The notes under the pieces were generated by a model. That model had not been told where the DNA came from. It saw nothing but the letters and a program-made list of their open reading frames with translations, and searched no databases. From an uncultured Bacteroidota bacterium (GTDB taxonomy: Bacteria; Bacteroidota; Bacteroidia; Flavobacteriales; Flavobacteriaceae): a stretch of DNA of 64,000 nt. The DNA lies in contig CABXBH010000005.1 in the NCBI GenBank assembly GCA_902510415.1, positions 1-64,000 on the forward strand, given 5' to 3'. Positions within the stretch are counted from its first letter, which is position 1. The number at the start of each line of letters is the position of its first letter. The translations under genes and the position numbers were made by a program. Below, piece after piece: positions 1-8,696 of the stretch.

Positions 1-627
1 TTCAGATGTCACTATTACTGAATTAGAATTGATTAACACTTTGTTTCTAAGTTTTTTATGTCGACGTTTAACACTGGGTAATAAATGAAACCTATTTAAA
101 TAATTTAGATTAACCCATGGATCTCTAAAATCTGAAATCCATTTAATATTTAATCTTTTTTTCAATTCATAACCTATTAAATGTAGACTATGAGGTGGCC
201 CAGTTGTAATAACAACATCAATTTTAGTTTTAGACAAATAATTCTCAATAAAATCAATAGATTTATTTTTCCATAATATTTTCATATCGGGAATAAATAA
301 ATTACCTCTGATAAAAAAAAGTAATCTTTGAAACAATGACTGTTCCTTAGGATTGGGTATATTTCCTGACCTAATTAAGTTTAGCGACTTTGAGTTTGAA
401 ATGATATTTGATATTTCCGTAATTGGGTTTTTGATAATTTCTAACTTTTCACTCACCTCATCATTTAAAGAATAATCGTAAATGGGATAATTTGGATTCT
501 CTGGAATGTATAAAATAGGTTTAATATTATATTCTGGTAAATATTTGACAAACTTCATCCATCTTTGAACGCCTGGGCCCCCAGCAGGTGGCCAATAATA
601 GGAGATTATTAAAACCTTTTTATCCAA
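1..627 (-). CDS. Glycosyltransferase family 4-like, N-terminal part (runs off window)
   Basis: This gene is not in the ORF track because its 3' end lies outside the window. Reading the minus strand from a TTG codon at 627 gives 209 uninterrupted codons to position 1, beginning with DKKVLIISYYWPPAGGPGVQ and containing the motif SDFRDPW near residue 166. Both are typical of the N-terminal Rossmann domain of GT-B glycosyltransferases of Bacteroidota, which build cell-surface polysaccharide or glycan. The start overlaps the end of the YfhO-like gene by 19 nt, so the two are probably co-transcribed. The start is TTG because I see no in-frame ATG close upstream; this choice is uncertain. The C-terminal sugar-nucleotide domain is not visible, so donor and acceptor cannot be guessed. 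Confidence 0.8.
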   Translation of the reverse strand, partial: MDKKVLIISYYWPPAGGPGVQRWMKFVKYLPEYNIKPILYIPENPNYPIYDYSLNDEVSEKLEIIKNPITEISNIISNSKSLNLIRSGNIPNPKEQSLFQRLLFFIRGNLFIPDMKILWKNKSIDFIENYLSKTKIDVVITTGPPHSLHLIGYELKKRLNIKWISDFRDPWVNLNYLNRFHLLPSVKRRHKKLRNKVLINSNSVIVTSE

Positions 628-3005
628 CTTTTTCGTTTTATTGACATAACTATCATAATTAAAATAAAGGAAAGTGTACTAAATAAGCTAATTTTACTAC
701 TTAATTCGACTACTTCTGGCTCAAATTTAAATTCTACTTCATATTTACCATTTGGCACCTCTAAGCCTCTTAAAATATAGTTAAACCTAAAATGTGAAAC
801 CATTTCTCCATTAACATATGAATTCCAGCCATGTGGATAATATATTTCAGAAAATATAATTAAACCTAAGCCGTCTGTTTCAACTTCATATTTTAAATAA
901 TTTGATTTTTTTTCAATTAAATCAACTCTGTAATTAGTGTTTTTATATTTTTTTGATGCAAAATCTTGAGAAACTGATAATTTTTTAAAATTTAAAGAAT
1001 CAAGACTCAAAATTTCATCATTATCAGAAATAACATTAATATTTTCTTTAACAAACCATGCACTTCCAGGTATATCATCATTGACATAAATATTTTTCTT
1101 ATCATCATCATTAAATACGATATATTTAGTATTTAACATATCTAAAGAATTCATCTGAGTTTTGTTTATATAGAATTCCATTACATCATTATATCTCCCA
1201 AGTTTTGCAGCATGATAACCTTTAATAGAATTAAAAAAATAGTTAGGTCTTGTTGAGTTATCTGTTAAATCTAGAACTCTATAATCCGATTCATCCTTTA
1301 ATATTTCTTTGTAGATATTGTCTGATTTGTAAGGATTATCAACTAGAATAGCTTCAGTAAAGTTATCCTCATTTACATAATTCTTAGAAAACGAAATAAG
1401 ATCAAGTGAAATGAAAAACCCTAATAAGAAAATTAAAAAACTCTTTTTAATTTTAGAATTTAAATATAATAGCAATAAAAGATATATGATGGAAACAAAA
1501 ATTAATGTCCTAATCAGCTGATTTACATATATATCTTTTCGATCATCAATTAATACATCAACTACTCTTTCATCAATATATGAATCAGAGATTCCAGAAA
1601 AAGATAGATAACCCTTAAACACATATAGAAAAATAATAGTAATTATAAATAATAAAGCAGTGTAATTTAAGGCCTTAAACTTTTCTTTAAAACCTACATC
1701 AGAATTTAACATACTTGACAGGCCAAGAATTGACAAAACAGGTATACATAATTCTAAAATTACCTGTATTGATGAAACAGCTCTAAACTTATTATAAATA
1801 GGAAAATATTCAATAAATATATCTGTTAAAAAACCCAGATTTTTACCATATGACAAGAGCAATGAAGCAATAATAGAGGCTAATATCCAACCCTTATGAT
1901 CTCCCCTGTAAAGAAATATCGAAAAAACAAAAAGGAAGAATACTGTAATTCCTAAATATGCAGGAGCTTCTACAAATGGTTGATCCCCCCAATATGTTGG
2001 ACTATTTTTTACAATTTGCAATGATTCAATTGAACTGTAACCGTTTTTTCTTAAAAATTTAAAAAATTCAGAATCTTGCTTCAATTCTTCTGATGAACCA
2101 CCACCCATAATTTTTGGGATAAATAAATTTATACTTTCGAAAACACCATAACTCCACTGGGTTATATACTCTCTATTTAAACCATTAGAATCTTCTTTGT
2201 TAATACTACCATCAGGACTAACAGTGAGGGAGGAAGCATTACCCCTAGTTGATTCCCCTGAGTATTCTATAGTAGTAAGTAGATTGGATGCATTCATTAA
2301 AAGAGCAAATAGCAATGCAACAAATAAAGTTAAACTCGATTTTATAAGATGAATTCTATCTTTCTCTTTAATACATTTGATTATAAACCAAACAGCCATA
2401 GCAAGTACAATAAATATTAGATAATATGTCATCTGGAAGTGATTTGCCGTAAACTGCAAAGCCAAGAATATAGTTGTAAGGAAAAAACCTGCTAAGTATT
2501 TTCTTCTTGTAACGTATAAAATAGACGCTAAAACAAAAGGCATGTAAGAAATAGCATGTGCCTTAGCATTATGACCAGCTCCAATGATAATGATTAAATA
2601 GGTTGACAAACCAAATGATAGAGCACCTAGAATAGCAAGTCTAAACTCTACCTTTAAACTTAACATTAAAAAATAGAATCCTAAAAAGTAAAGGAATAGA
2701 TAATCTGCTGGCCTAGGCAAAAATCTAATAAACAAATCTAATTCCTTAATATAATTGTGTGAATATTTTGCTCCGAGCTGATATGTAGGCATTCCTGAAA
2801 AACCATTGTTCACCCAGTATGTTTCCTGATCATTATTATTATTTCTAAAATCCTTTAATTCTTTTGACATCCCAGAATATTGAACAATGTCATTTTGAAG
2901 AATTTTTTTTCCTTCTAAAACAGGTGAAAAAAACATTAATGAAGCAAGTATAAAAAATATAATAGCTGATAAATGTTTTATGATTTTATTTTTTTTTTCA
3001 GACAT
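609..3005 (-). CDS. YfhO-like multi-spanning membrane protein
   Basis: The 798-residue product has a short cytoplasmic N-terminus, many hydrophobic spans through roughly residue 540, a soluble C-terminal region, and a final span near residue 775 followed by a basic tail (KRKSWIKRF). This layout and the opening sequence (FFSPVLEGKKILQNDIVQYSG) match the YfhO family, large membrane proteins related to GT-C type glycosyltransferases. Family members are linked to surface glycan or lipoteichoic acid glycosylation in Firmicutes; the role in Bacteroidota is not established. It lies 8 nt downstream of the DUF4834 gene and overlaps a glycosyltransferase start, which supports a role in surface glycan work. 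The substrate is unknown. Confidence 0.85.
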   Translation of the reverse strand: MSEKKNKIIKHLSAIIFFILASLMFFSPVLEGKKILQNDIVQYSGMSKELKDFRNNNNDQETYWVNNGFSGMPTYQLGAKYSHNYIKELDLFIRFLPRPADYLFLYFLGFYFLMLSLKVEFRLAILGALSFGLSTYLIIIIGAGHNAKAHAISYMPFVLASILYVTRRKYLAGFFLTTIFLALQFTANHFQMTYYLIFIVLAMAVWFIIKCIKEKDRIHLIKSSLTLFVALLFALLMNASNLLTTIEYSGESTRGNASSLTVSPDGSINKEDSNGLNREYITQWSYGVFESINLFIPKIMGGGSSEELKQDSEFFKFLRKNGYSSIESLQIVKNSPTYWGDQPFVEAPAYLGITVFFLFVFSIFLYRGDHKGWILASIIASLLLSYGKNLGFLTDIFIEYFPIYNKFRAVSSIQVILELCIPVLSILGLSSMLNSDVGFKEKFKALNYTALLFIITIIFLYVFKGYLSFSGISDSYIDERVVDVLIDDRKDIYVNQLIRTLIFVSIIYLLLLLYLNSKIKKSFLIFLLGFFISLDLISFSKNYVNEDNFTEAILVDNPYKSDNIYKEILKDESDYRVLDLTDNSTRPNYFFNSIKGYHAAKLGRYNDVMEFYINKTQMNSLDMLNTKYIVFNDDDKKNIYVNDDIPGSAWFVKENINVISDNDEILSLDSLNFKKLSVSQDFASKKYKNTNYRVDLIEKKSNYLKYEVETDGLGLIIFSEIYYPHGWNSYVNGEMVSHFRFNYILRGLEVPNGKYEVEFKFEPEVVELSSKISLFSTLSFILIMIVMSIKRKSWIKRF

Positions 3006-3013
3006 GTTTTATT

Positions 3014-3244
3014 TTAATCAATTTCCTCATAATCAACATAGTCTCCAAGCTTATCAGAATTTTTAGAATCCTTATTAGGCATTTTATTAATTGACACCTC
3101 ACCTTCTTTATTCTTATTAATATCTTTGGAATTATAAAAATCAGTTTGTTTTTGTTTTACCTTATTAACTAAATATAAATAAAACAACCTTGATAAAAAC
3201 TTAAAACCAAAGTAAAACAGAACTAGATATAATATAAACTTCAT
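3014..3244 (-). CDS. DUF4834-family small membrane protein
   Basis: The product has 76 residues: one N-terminal hydrophobic segment (residues 3-28, with YFGFKFLSRLFYLYL), then a lysine- and asparagine-rich hydrophilic tail ending in acidic residues (DYVDYEEID). This matches the small DUF4834 proteins found beside YfhO-like genes in flavobacteria. It is the first gene of the minus-strand unit that continues into the YfhO-like gene. A CAAATTTA sequence on the plus strand at 3249-3256 reads TAAATTTG on the minus strand, which fits the Bacteroidota -7 box, but I see no -33 box at the usual distance. Function is unknown. Confidence 0.75.
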   Translation of the reverse strand: MKFILYLVLFYFGFKFLSRLFYLYLVNKVKQKQTDFYNSKDINKNKEGEVSINKMPNKDSKNSDKLGDYVDYEEID

Positions 3245-3305
3245 AATACAAATTTACAACTCTAACAATTCAAAAAAAGTTAATATCTTATTAAATTATA
3301 AGATT

Positions 3306-3313
3306 TATATTTG
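3306..3313 (+). promoter_or_regulatory. Possible Bacteroidota -7 box (TATATTTG)
   Basis: TATATTTG matches the TAnnTTTG -7 consensus of Bacteroidota sigma-ABfr and lies 17 nt before the GTG start of the transporter-like gene. No TTG is present at the expected -33 distance, so the call rests on one box. Confidence 0.35.
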
Positions 3314-3330
3314 TTGTTATACGTATTATT

Positions 3331-4203
3331 GTGAATAGATTCTTTTTATTTTTCTTCATTGTCTTTATTTTAAAATTTGACTTCGGTCATTCACAGTACA
3401 CCGAAATAATTAATTCTAATAGACCTGGGAATTCATCTGGTGCTTTTTCTGTTGGTAAAAATATATTACAAATTGAGAATGGATTTTACATTACAAACGA
3501 AAAGCATAATTTATTAAACTATGAGACTAAAGGATTTGGCTTAGACTTTAAATTAAGATATGGGTTGCTTTATGAAAAATTAGAATTAATAATTGACGGG
3601 GTATTTCAAGCTGATGAATTTAATGATTTCAGATACAACCCTACGAACACATACAACAGAAAAAATTTTAAAAAATTTCAACTAGGTGCAAAATACTTAA
3701 TTTTTGATCCAAAAAAAGGACTAGAAGATAAACCTAACGTATATAGTTATTGGGCAAACAGAAAGTTTAATTTTAAAAATCTTATTCCAGCAATTTCTGC
3801 TTATATTGGAGTAAATTTTGATACCTCAAACAACCCATATACGAGCTCCCAAATTAAAGGATTAAGTCCCTCTTTGGCTGTGTTTACTCAAAGTAATATC
3901 ACCAATAGATCTGTAATGATTACCAACTTAATGTTTGAAAGGATAGGTACTACACAGAATGATTTTGAATATATTGTTTCCTTAACATATGCGTTTAACG
4001 AAAACTTTATTGGATTTATCGAAACTCATGGTATTAAAAGTGATTTTTATGCTGAAAACAAGTTTAGCTTTGGATTAGCTCATCTTTTCAGTGATAATCT
4101 ACAAATAGATTTAGGAACCACCTTGAATTTTAAAGGTACTCCACAGATTAATTATATTAATTTAGGATTAAGCTATAGATTAAACTTATACTCAGATAAA
4201 TGA
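3331..4203 (+). CDS. Exported outer-membrane beta-barrel, transporter-like (PF13557 type)
   Basis: The 290-residue protein starts with a signal peptide (hydrophobic to about residue 20, ending GHSQ) followed by the segment INSNRPGNSSGAFSVGKNIL, the usual opening of the 'MetA-pathway/transporter' beta-barrel family. Alternating hydrophobic strands with aromatic ends run to the C-terminus (LGLSYRLNLYSDK), as expected of an outer-membrane barrel. The start is GTG; no better ATG precedes the signal peptide. The stop overlaps the start of the next gene in an ATGA arrangement, suggesting translational coupling to the GNAT gene. The transported substrate, if any, cannot be inferred. Confidence 0.75.
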   Translation: MNRFFLFFFIVFILKFDFGHSQYTEIINSNRPGNSSGAFSVGKNILQIENGFYITNEKHNLLNYETKGFGLDFKLRYGLLYEKLELIIDGVFQADEFNDFRYNPTNTYNRKNFKKFQLGAKYLIFDPKKGLEDKPNVYSYWANRKFNFKNLIPAISAYIGVNFDTSNNPYTSSQIKGLSPSLAVFTQSNITNRSVMITNLMFERIGTTQNDFEYIVSLTYAFNENFIGFIETHGIKSDFYAENKFSFGLAHLFSDNLQIDLGTTLNFKGTPQINYINLGLSYRLNLYSDK

Positions 4204-5321
4204 TTTATTTAAAACAGGTTATAGAAAAAGAGGATTTAAGAAAATTTGTAATGTTTCCTTTCGAACTTTATAAGAATTCTAAATTTTGGGTACCGCCAAT
4301 TATAAACCAAGAAATGGACAGCTTTAACGAAGATTTAAATCCAAACTTAAAAGATTCGAAAGTAGAAATGTTTTTGGCACTTGAAGATCAAAAAGTTATT
4401 GGCAGAATAGCCGTTATAATTAATTGGTATGAAGTAAAAGAACAAAATACTAACAAAATTAGATTTGGTTGGTTTGATTTCGTTGACAACTATAATGTAA
4501 GCAAAATTCTTTTAGAAAAAGTTGTAGAAATTGGAAAAGCTAATAATCTAGAATACATGGAAGGACCAATGGGTTTTAGCAATCTAGATAAAGTAGGTGT
4601 TTTAACTAGTGGATTCGATGTTATTGGCACTATGATTACCAACTATAATTATGATTATTTTAAAAGTCATTATGAAAAACACGGATTAAAAGTTGAAAAA
4701 ACATTTCATGAAAAGACATTTTTATTCGAAGATATAGACACTGAGTATTATGAAAAAATGAGTAGAATTGTAAAGACTAGGAATAATCTTAAAGAAGTAA
4801 ACTTCTATTCTACAAAAAAAGTTATGAGTAGAGCAAATGAAATGTTTGATTTATTTAACAAATCATATGCAAAATTATCTTCATTCGTAAAGATTACTGA
4901 AGAACAAAAGGAGCATATGAAAGAAAAATTTCTAAGTTTTGTCAATCCAGAGTATATAAAATTTGTTGAAAATAGTGAAAATAAAATTGTAGCTTTTGCC
5001 ATAATTATGCCTTCATTTGCAAAAGCATTACAAAAGATGAAGGGGAAATTAATGCCTTTCGGTTTTTTACACTTATTACATGCTAAAAAATTTAACAAAG
5101 ATGTTACACTCTACCTTATTGGAATTCATCCAGAATATCAAAAATTAGGAGTTACTGCAATAATTTTTAATTCTTTTATACAAACATTGAAAAATAAGGG
5201 GATTAAAATATGTCGAAGAACACCTGAGTTAACAGACAACCAATCTATTGATAAAATTTGGAAAAATTTTAGTCCTAAGTTGATAAAAACAAGATGTACT
5301 TACAAAAAGGAATTACATTAA
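4200..5321 (+). CDS. Large GNAT-like acetyltransferase-family protein
   Basis: The 373-residue protein has an N-terminal GNAT-like segment (residues about 55-75, EDQKVIGRIAVIIN) and a C-terminal segment with the acetyl-CoA binding style LIGIHPEYQKLGVTAIIF (about residues 303-320). It therefore looks like a single long or duplicated GNAT fold of the type common in Bacteroidota genomes without known substrate. It starts inside the stop codon of the barrel gene (ATGA) and ends convergently, overlapping the alpha-oxoamine synthase gene by 9 nt. No shared function with either neighbour is demonstrated. An N-acyltransferase role is a family-level guess only. Confidence 0.65.
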   Translation: MIYLKQVIEKEDLRKFVMFPFELYKNSKFWVPPIINQEMDSFNEDLNPNLKDSKVEMFLALEDQKVIGRIAVIINWYEVKEQNTNKIRFGWFDFVDNYNVSKILLEKVVEIGKANNLEYMEGPMGFSNLDKVGVLTSGFDVIGTMITNYNYDYFKSHYEKHGLKVEKTFHEKTFLFEDIDTEYYEKMSRIVKTRNNLKEVNFYSTKKVMSRANEMFDLFNKSYAKLSSFVKITEEQKEHMKEKFLSFVNPEYIKFVENSENKIVAFAIIMPSFAKALQKMKGKLMPFGFLHLLHAKKFNKDVTLYLIGIHPEYQKLGVTAIIFNSFIQTLKNKGIKICRRTPELTDNQSIDKIWKNFSPKLIKTRCTYKKELH

Positions 5322-6557
5322 TTTCTCCGATAACTTTTTATAAACACCTGACACTAGTCTATCTCTAATTGAAGAAAAAGCATCTAAAGTTTCTTCAATA
5401 TCTTTAAATTGATGAGATGAAGTTGGTATTAATCTTAACAAGATTAAACCTTTTGGTATAACTGGATATACAACTATTGAGCAGAAAATTCTATAATTCT
5501 CTCTAAGATCTTTTACTAACGCAAATGCTTCTGGAATAGATCCCTTCAAATAAACAGGTGTGACACAACTTTGAGTGGTACCGATATCAAATCCTCTATC
5601 TTTAAGACCAGCCTGAAGTTTATTAACATTATCCCAAAGCTTTTGTTTAATTTCAGGTTTGGATTTTAACATATCTAAACGTTTTAATATTCCCTCAACT
5701 AACTGCATTTGAAGAGATTTTGCAAAAACTTGTGATCTCATGTTATATTTTAAAAAATCTATAATTTCTTTATCTGAAGCAATAAAAGCTCCTGTACTTG
5801 CCATTGATTTTGCAAATGTGGCAAAATACACATCAATTTCATCTTGAACACCTTGCTCCTCGCCTGCTCCTGCACCAGTTTTACCTAATGTGCCAAAACC
5901 ATGAGCATCATCTACTAATAATCTGAAATTAAATTTTTTCTTTAGTTCAACAATTTCTTTTAGCCTACCCTGCTCTCCACGCATTCCAAAAACACCTTCA
6001 GAAATAACTAAAATACCACCATTAGTTTCATTAGCTATTTTTGTTGCTCTTCCAAGATTCTTTTCAAGACTTTCCATATCGTTATGTTGATATGTGAATC
6101 TTTTTCCCAAGTGAAGTCTAACTCCGTCAACAATACATGCATGAGAATCAATATCATATACGATAACATCATTTTTGCTTACAAGTGAATCAATTGTAGA
6201 TAATATTCCTTGATAGCCAAAATTTAAAACATAAGCAGCTTCTTTATTTACAAAATCTGCTAATTCATTTTGAAGTTTTTCATGTAAATCAGTATGACCA
6301 GACATTAATCTTGCACCCATTGGATAGGCAGAGCCATACTTTGCTGCTGCTTCGGCATCCGTTTTTCTTACTTCTGGGTCATTGGCTAAACCGAGATAAT
6401 CATTAACACTCCAAGTTATAACCTCTTTACCGTTAAATTTCATTCGGCTTGAGATATTACCTTCAAGCTTTGGGAAGGCAAAATAGCCTTCAGCTAAATC
6501 AGCCCATTTCCCTAAAGGACCTTTATCTTGACGCATTCTATCGAATAAATCTCTCAT
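5313..6557 (-). CDS. Alpha-oxoamine synthase, probable cysteate acyltransferase of sulfonolipid synthesis
   Basis: This 414-residue PLP enzyme has the fold-type I alpha-oxoamine synthase signature: LLVDDAHGFGTLG with the PLP-contacting Asp and His, and TFAKSMASTGAF with the Schiff-base lysine near residue 249. The family condenses an amino acid with an acyl thioester and loses CO2. Members include serine palmitoyltransferase, KBL, BioF and the cysteate acyltransferase that makes 3-ketocapnine in sulfonolipid-producing Bacteroidota. The gene overlaps by 1 nt (TAATG) a cysteine-synthase-like gene, a natural partner if that enzyme makes cysteate. I therefore infer cysteate plus acyl-ACP or acyl-CoA as substrates. 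Serine palmitoyltransferase is the main alternative. KBL is less likely because no threonine dehydrogenase is nearby. Confidence 0.7.
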   Translation of the reverse strand: MRDLFDRMRQDKGPLGKWADLAEGYFAFPKLEGNISSRMKFNGKEVITWSVNDYLGLANDPEVRKTDAEAAAKYGSAYPMGARLMSGHTDLHEKLQNELADFVNKEAAYVLNFGYQGILSTIDSLVSKNDVIVYDIDSHACIVDGVRLHLGKRFTYQHNDMESLEKNLGRATKIANETNGGILVISEGVFGMRGEQGRLKEIVELKKKFNFRLLVDDAHGFGTLGKTGAGAGEEQGVQDEIDVYFATFAKSMASTGAFIASDKEIIDFLKYNMRSQVFAKSLQMQLVEGILKRLDMLKSKPEIKQKLWDNVNKLQAGLKDRGFDIGTTQSCVTPVYLKGSIPEAFALVKDLRENYRIFCSIVVYPVIPKGLILLRLIPTSSHQFKDIEETLDAFSSIRDRLVSGVYKKLSEKLM

Positions 6558-7600
6558 TACTTTCTAATATATTGAATATTGTTATTATTAATTTCGTGTT
6601 TTGAATCTGAAAAACCTTGATCTTCCATCCATTTATCACTATATATTTTACTTAAATATCTAGAACCATGATCTGGAAAAACTATTACAACAATATCAGA
6701 TTCCTTAAATTCTCCATCTTCACTTAACTGTTTTACAGCTTGAAATGCTGCACCACTAGTATATCCAGCAAAGATACCTTCAAATTTTACAATTTTTCTA
6801 GCTGAATGAGCGCTATCTTCATCTGAAACTTTTATAAATTTATCTATTATATCAAAATTCGTAACCGATGGAATTAAATTTTTACCCAATCCTTCAATCC
6901 TGTAAGGATAAATTTCATTTTCGTCAAATTCACCTGTCTCGTGAAATTTCTTTAATACAGAACCATAAGCATCTACCCCTATAATCTTAACATTAGGATT
7001 TTTTTCCTTTAAATACTTTGCTGTTCCAGAAATTGTACCACCTGTTCCACTACAAATAACTAAATGAGTGAGTTGACCATTTGTTTGTTCCCATATTTCA
7101 GGACCAGTAGAAAGATAATGTGCTTCGGCATTAAGGTCATTAAAATATTGATTTATGTAGATTGAGCCTTTTATTTCTTTGTGAAGTCTTTTTGCTACTT
7201 CATAGTAAGAGCGTGGGTCATCAGCTGAAACATTTGCAGGACAAACATAAACTTTTGCACCCATTGCCTTGAGCATATCGATTTTGTCATTAGAAGATTT
7301 TGAAGAAACAGCTAGAATACATTGATACCCCTTTATTAACGAAACCATTGCTAAACTAAAGCCTGTATTTCCAGATGTGGTTTCTATGATTGTATCACCT
7401 GGTTTTAGAATACCTTTTTTTTCAGCACTTTCAATTATGTGTAATGCAATTCTATCTTTTGAAGAATGGCCAGGATTTGCCGATTCAAGCTTCACAAGAA
7501 ATGTTCCTGTGAAATTCTTGGTTAGATTATCTATTTTTACCATAGGGGTTCTCCCCACAAGCTCCAATAAATTATTAACAACATTTTTATTTTTTTTCAT
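6557..7600 (-). CDS. PLP-dependent cysteine-synthase-like enzyme, candidate cysteate synthase
   Basis: The 347-residue protein is a fold-type II PLP enzyme of the CysK/CBS family. It has the lysine motif NPGHSSKDR (K48), the substrate loop TSGNTG (residues 75-80) and the phosphate-cradle loop SGTGGTISG (about 185-193). The first motif reads PGHSSKDR, where classical CysK has SVKDR. It is long for CysK, with a C-terminal extension after [12 protein letters not shown]. Its stop overlaps the start of the alpha-oxoamine synthase gene by one base, implying one transcript and linked functions. In sulfonolipid producers a CysK homologue makes L-cysteate from phosphoserine and sulfite, and I propose that role here. 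Ordinary cysteine synthase remains possible. Confidence 0.7.
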   Translation of the reverse strand: MKKNKNVVNNLLELVGRTPMVKIDNLTKNFTGTFLVKLESANPGHSSKDRIALHIIESAEKKGILKPGDTIIETTSGNTGFSLAMVSLIKGYQCILAVSSKSSNDKIDMLKAMGAKVYVCPANVSADDPRSYYEVAKRLHKEIKGSIYINQYFNDLNAEAHYLSTGPEIWEQTNGQLTHLVICSGTGGTISGTAKYLKEKNPNVKIIGVDAYGSVLKKFHETGEFDENEIYPYRIEGLGKNLIPSVTNFDIIDKFIKVSDEDSAHSARKIVKFEGIFAGYTSGAAFQAVKQLSEDGEFKESDIVVIVFPDHGSRYLSKIYSDKWMEDQGFSDSKHEINNNNIQYIRK

Positions 7601-7673
7601 TTAAATAAGAAAAAATGATTGTTTAAGAGCAATACAAAAATAAGTGTTTTTAGGTTGAATTTTAAATTATCTA

Positions 7674-8696
7674 TTATAACTTATCGACAATTTCCATAAG
7701 ATAGTTATGATTATCTTTAGAATAATCTAAATGGGTAACAATTCTAATTTTTTCTGGCCCCATGGAAAACCAATCAAAAACAATCTCATTTTTTGAAAAA
7801 TAATCAATAATTGTCTTTTTTTGCACAGACTCCTTCAGCTCTAAAATTATTATGTTTGTTTCAACATCATTTATCGTTTTTATAAAATCTTTTGACAAAA
7901 ACTTTAATGAAATTTCTTTTGCTCTTTCGTGATCAATTAATAATCGTGATATATTATTTTGAATTGCATATAAACCTGCTGCTGCCAAGTATCCAACTTG
8001 TCTCATGCCACCACCCAAAATTTTTCTAATTCTTATTGCTTTATCAATAAAATTCTTTTTACCAACTAGTATAGACCCGATTGGACAACCTAAGCCTTTA
8101 CTTAGACACACGGAAACAGTGTCAAAGATATTTCCGTATAATTTTGGATTATCATTTTTAGCAATAATTGAATTCCATATCCTAGCGCCATCCATGTGTA
8201 ATCCAAGATTATTATCGGAACATATTTTTTTTATGCTTTCAAAATCATTAAAATCCCAACAATGACCCCCACCCTTGTTTGTTGTATTTTCAAGAGATAC
8301 TAGCTTTGATAAAGGTGCATGATAAAAATCTTTCGGATTAATTGCAGAAGTTAATTCGTCTGTCGAAAAAATCCCTTTTTCTCCATCTAACAATTTAAAA
8401 GAAACACCACTATTAAATGAGGCTCCACCACCCTCATAATTGTATACATGTGAATATTTATGAGCAATGACTTGGTCCCCAGGATTAGTGTGTAATTTTA
8501 TAGCAACCTGATTAGCCATAGTTCCAGAAGGAAAAAACATCGCTCTATCCATCCCGAAATAATCAGCTACTAAATTTTCCAAGTGTTTAACAGTTGGGTC
8601 TTCACCATAAACATCATCTCCAACCTTTGCCTTTAGCATAGCATCAAGCATTTTAGCACTTGGTTTGGTTATTGTATCACTTCTTAAATCAATCAT
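7674..8696 (-). CDS. Low-specificity threonine aldolase family (beta-eliminating lyase)
   Basis: The protein begins MIDLRSDTITKPS, the classic start of threonine aldolases. It carries GDDVYGEDPTVKHLE and the PLP lysine in VCLSKGLGCPIGS near residue 193 of the longer reading. The ORF track extends the gene by seven codons, but the ATG at 8696 gives the family N-terminus and forms an ATGA overlap with the stop of the metalloprotease gene, so I choose it. The product has 340 residues, the usual size. It should cleave threonine or allo-threonine to glycine and acetaldehyde in the cytoplasm. The coupling to a secreted-type protease gene has no obvious metabolic reason. Confidence 0.85.
   Translation of the reverse strand: MIDLRSDTITKPSAKMLDAMLKAKVGDDVYGEDPTVKHLENLVADYFGMDRAMFFPSGTMANQVAIKLHTNPGDQVIAHKYSHVYNYEGGGASFNSGVSFKLLDGEKGIFSTDELTSAINPKDFYHAPLSKLVSLENTTNKGGGHCWDFNDFESIKKICSDNNLGLHMDGARIWNSIIAKNDNPKLYGNIFDTVSVCLSKGLGCPIGSILVGKKNFIDKAIRIRKILGGGMRQVGYLAAAGLYAIQNNISRLLIDHERAKEISLKFLSKDFIKTINDVETNIIILELKESVQKKTIIDYFSKNEIVFDWFSMGPEKIRIVTHLDYSKDNHNYLMEIVDKL

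Noticed and set aside
5313-6557. 2-amino-3-ketobutyrate CoA ligase (KBL) linked to the nearby threonine aldolase
   Set aside because: No threonine dehydrogenase is present, the aldolase belongs to another transcript, and the direct partner is a CysK-like gene. Sulfonolipid synthesis fits better, though not proven.
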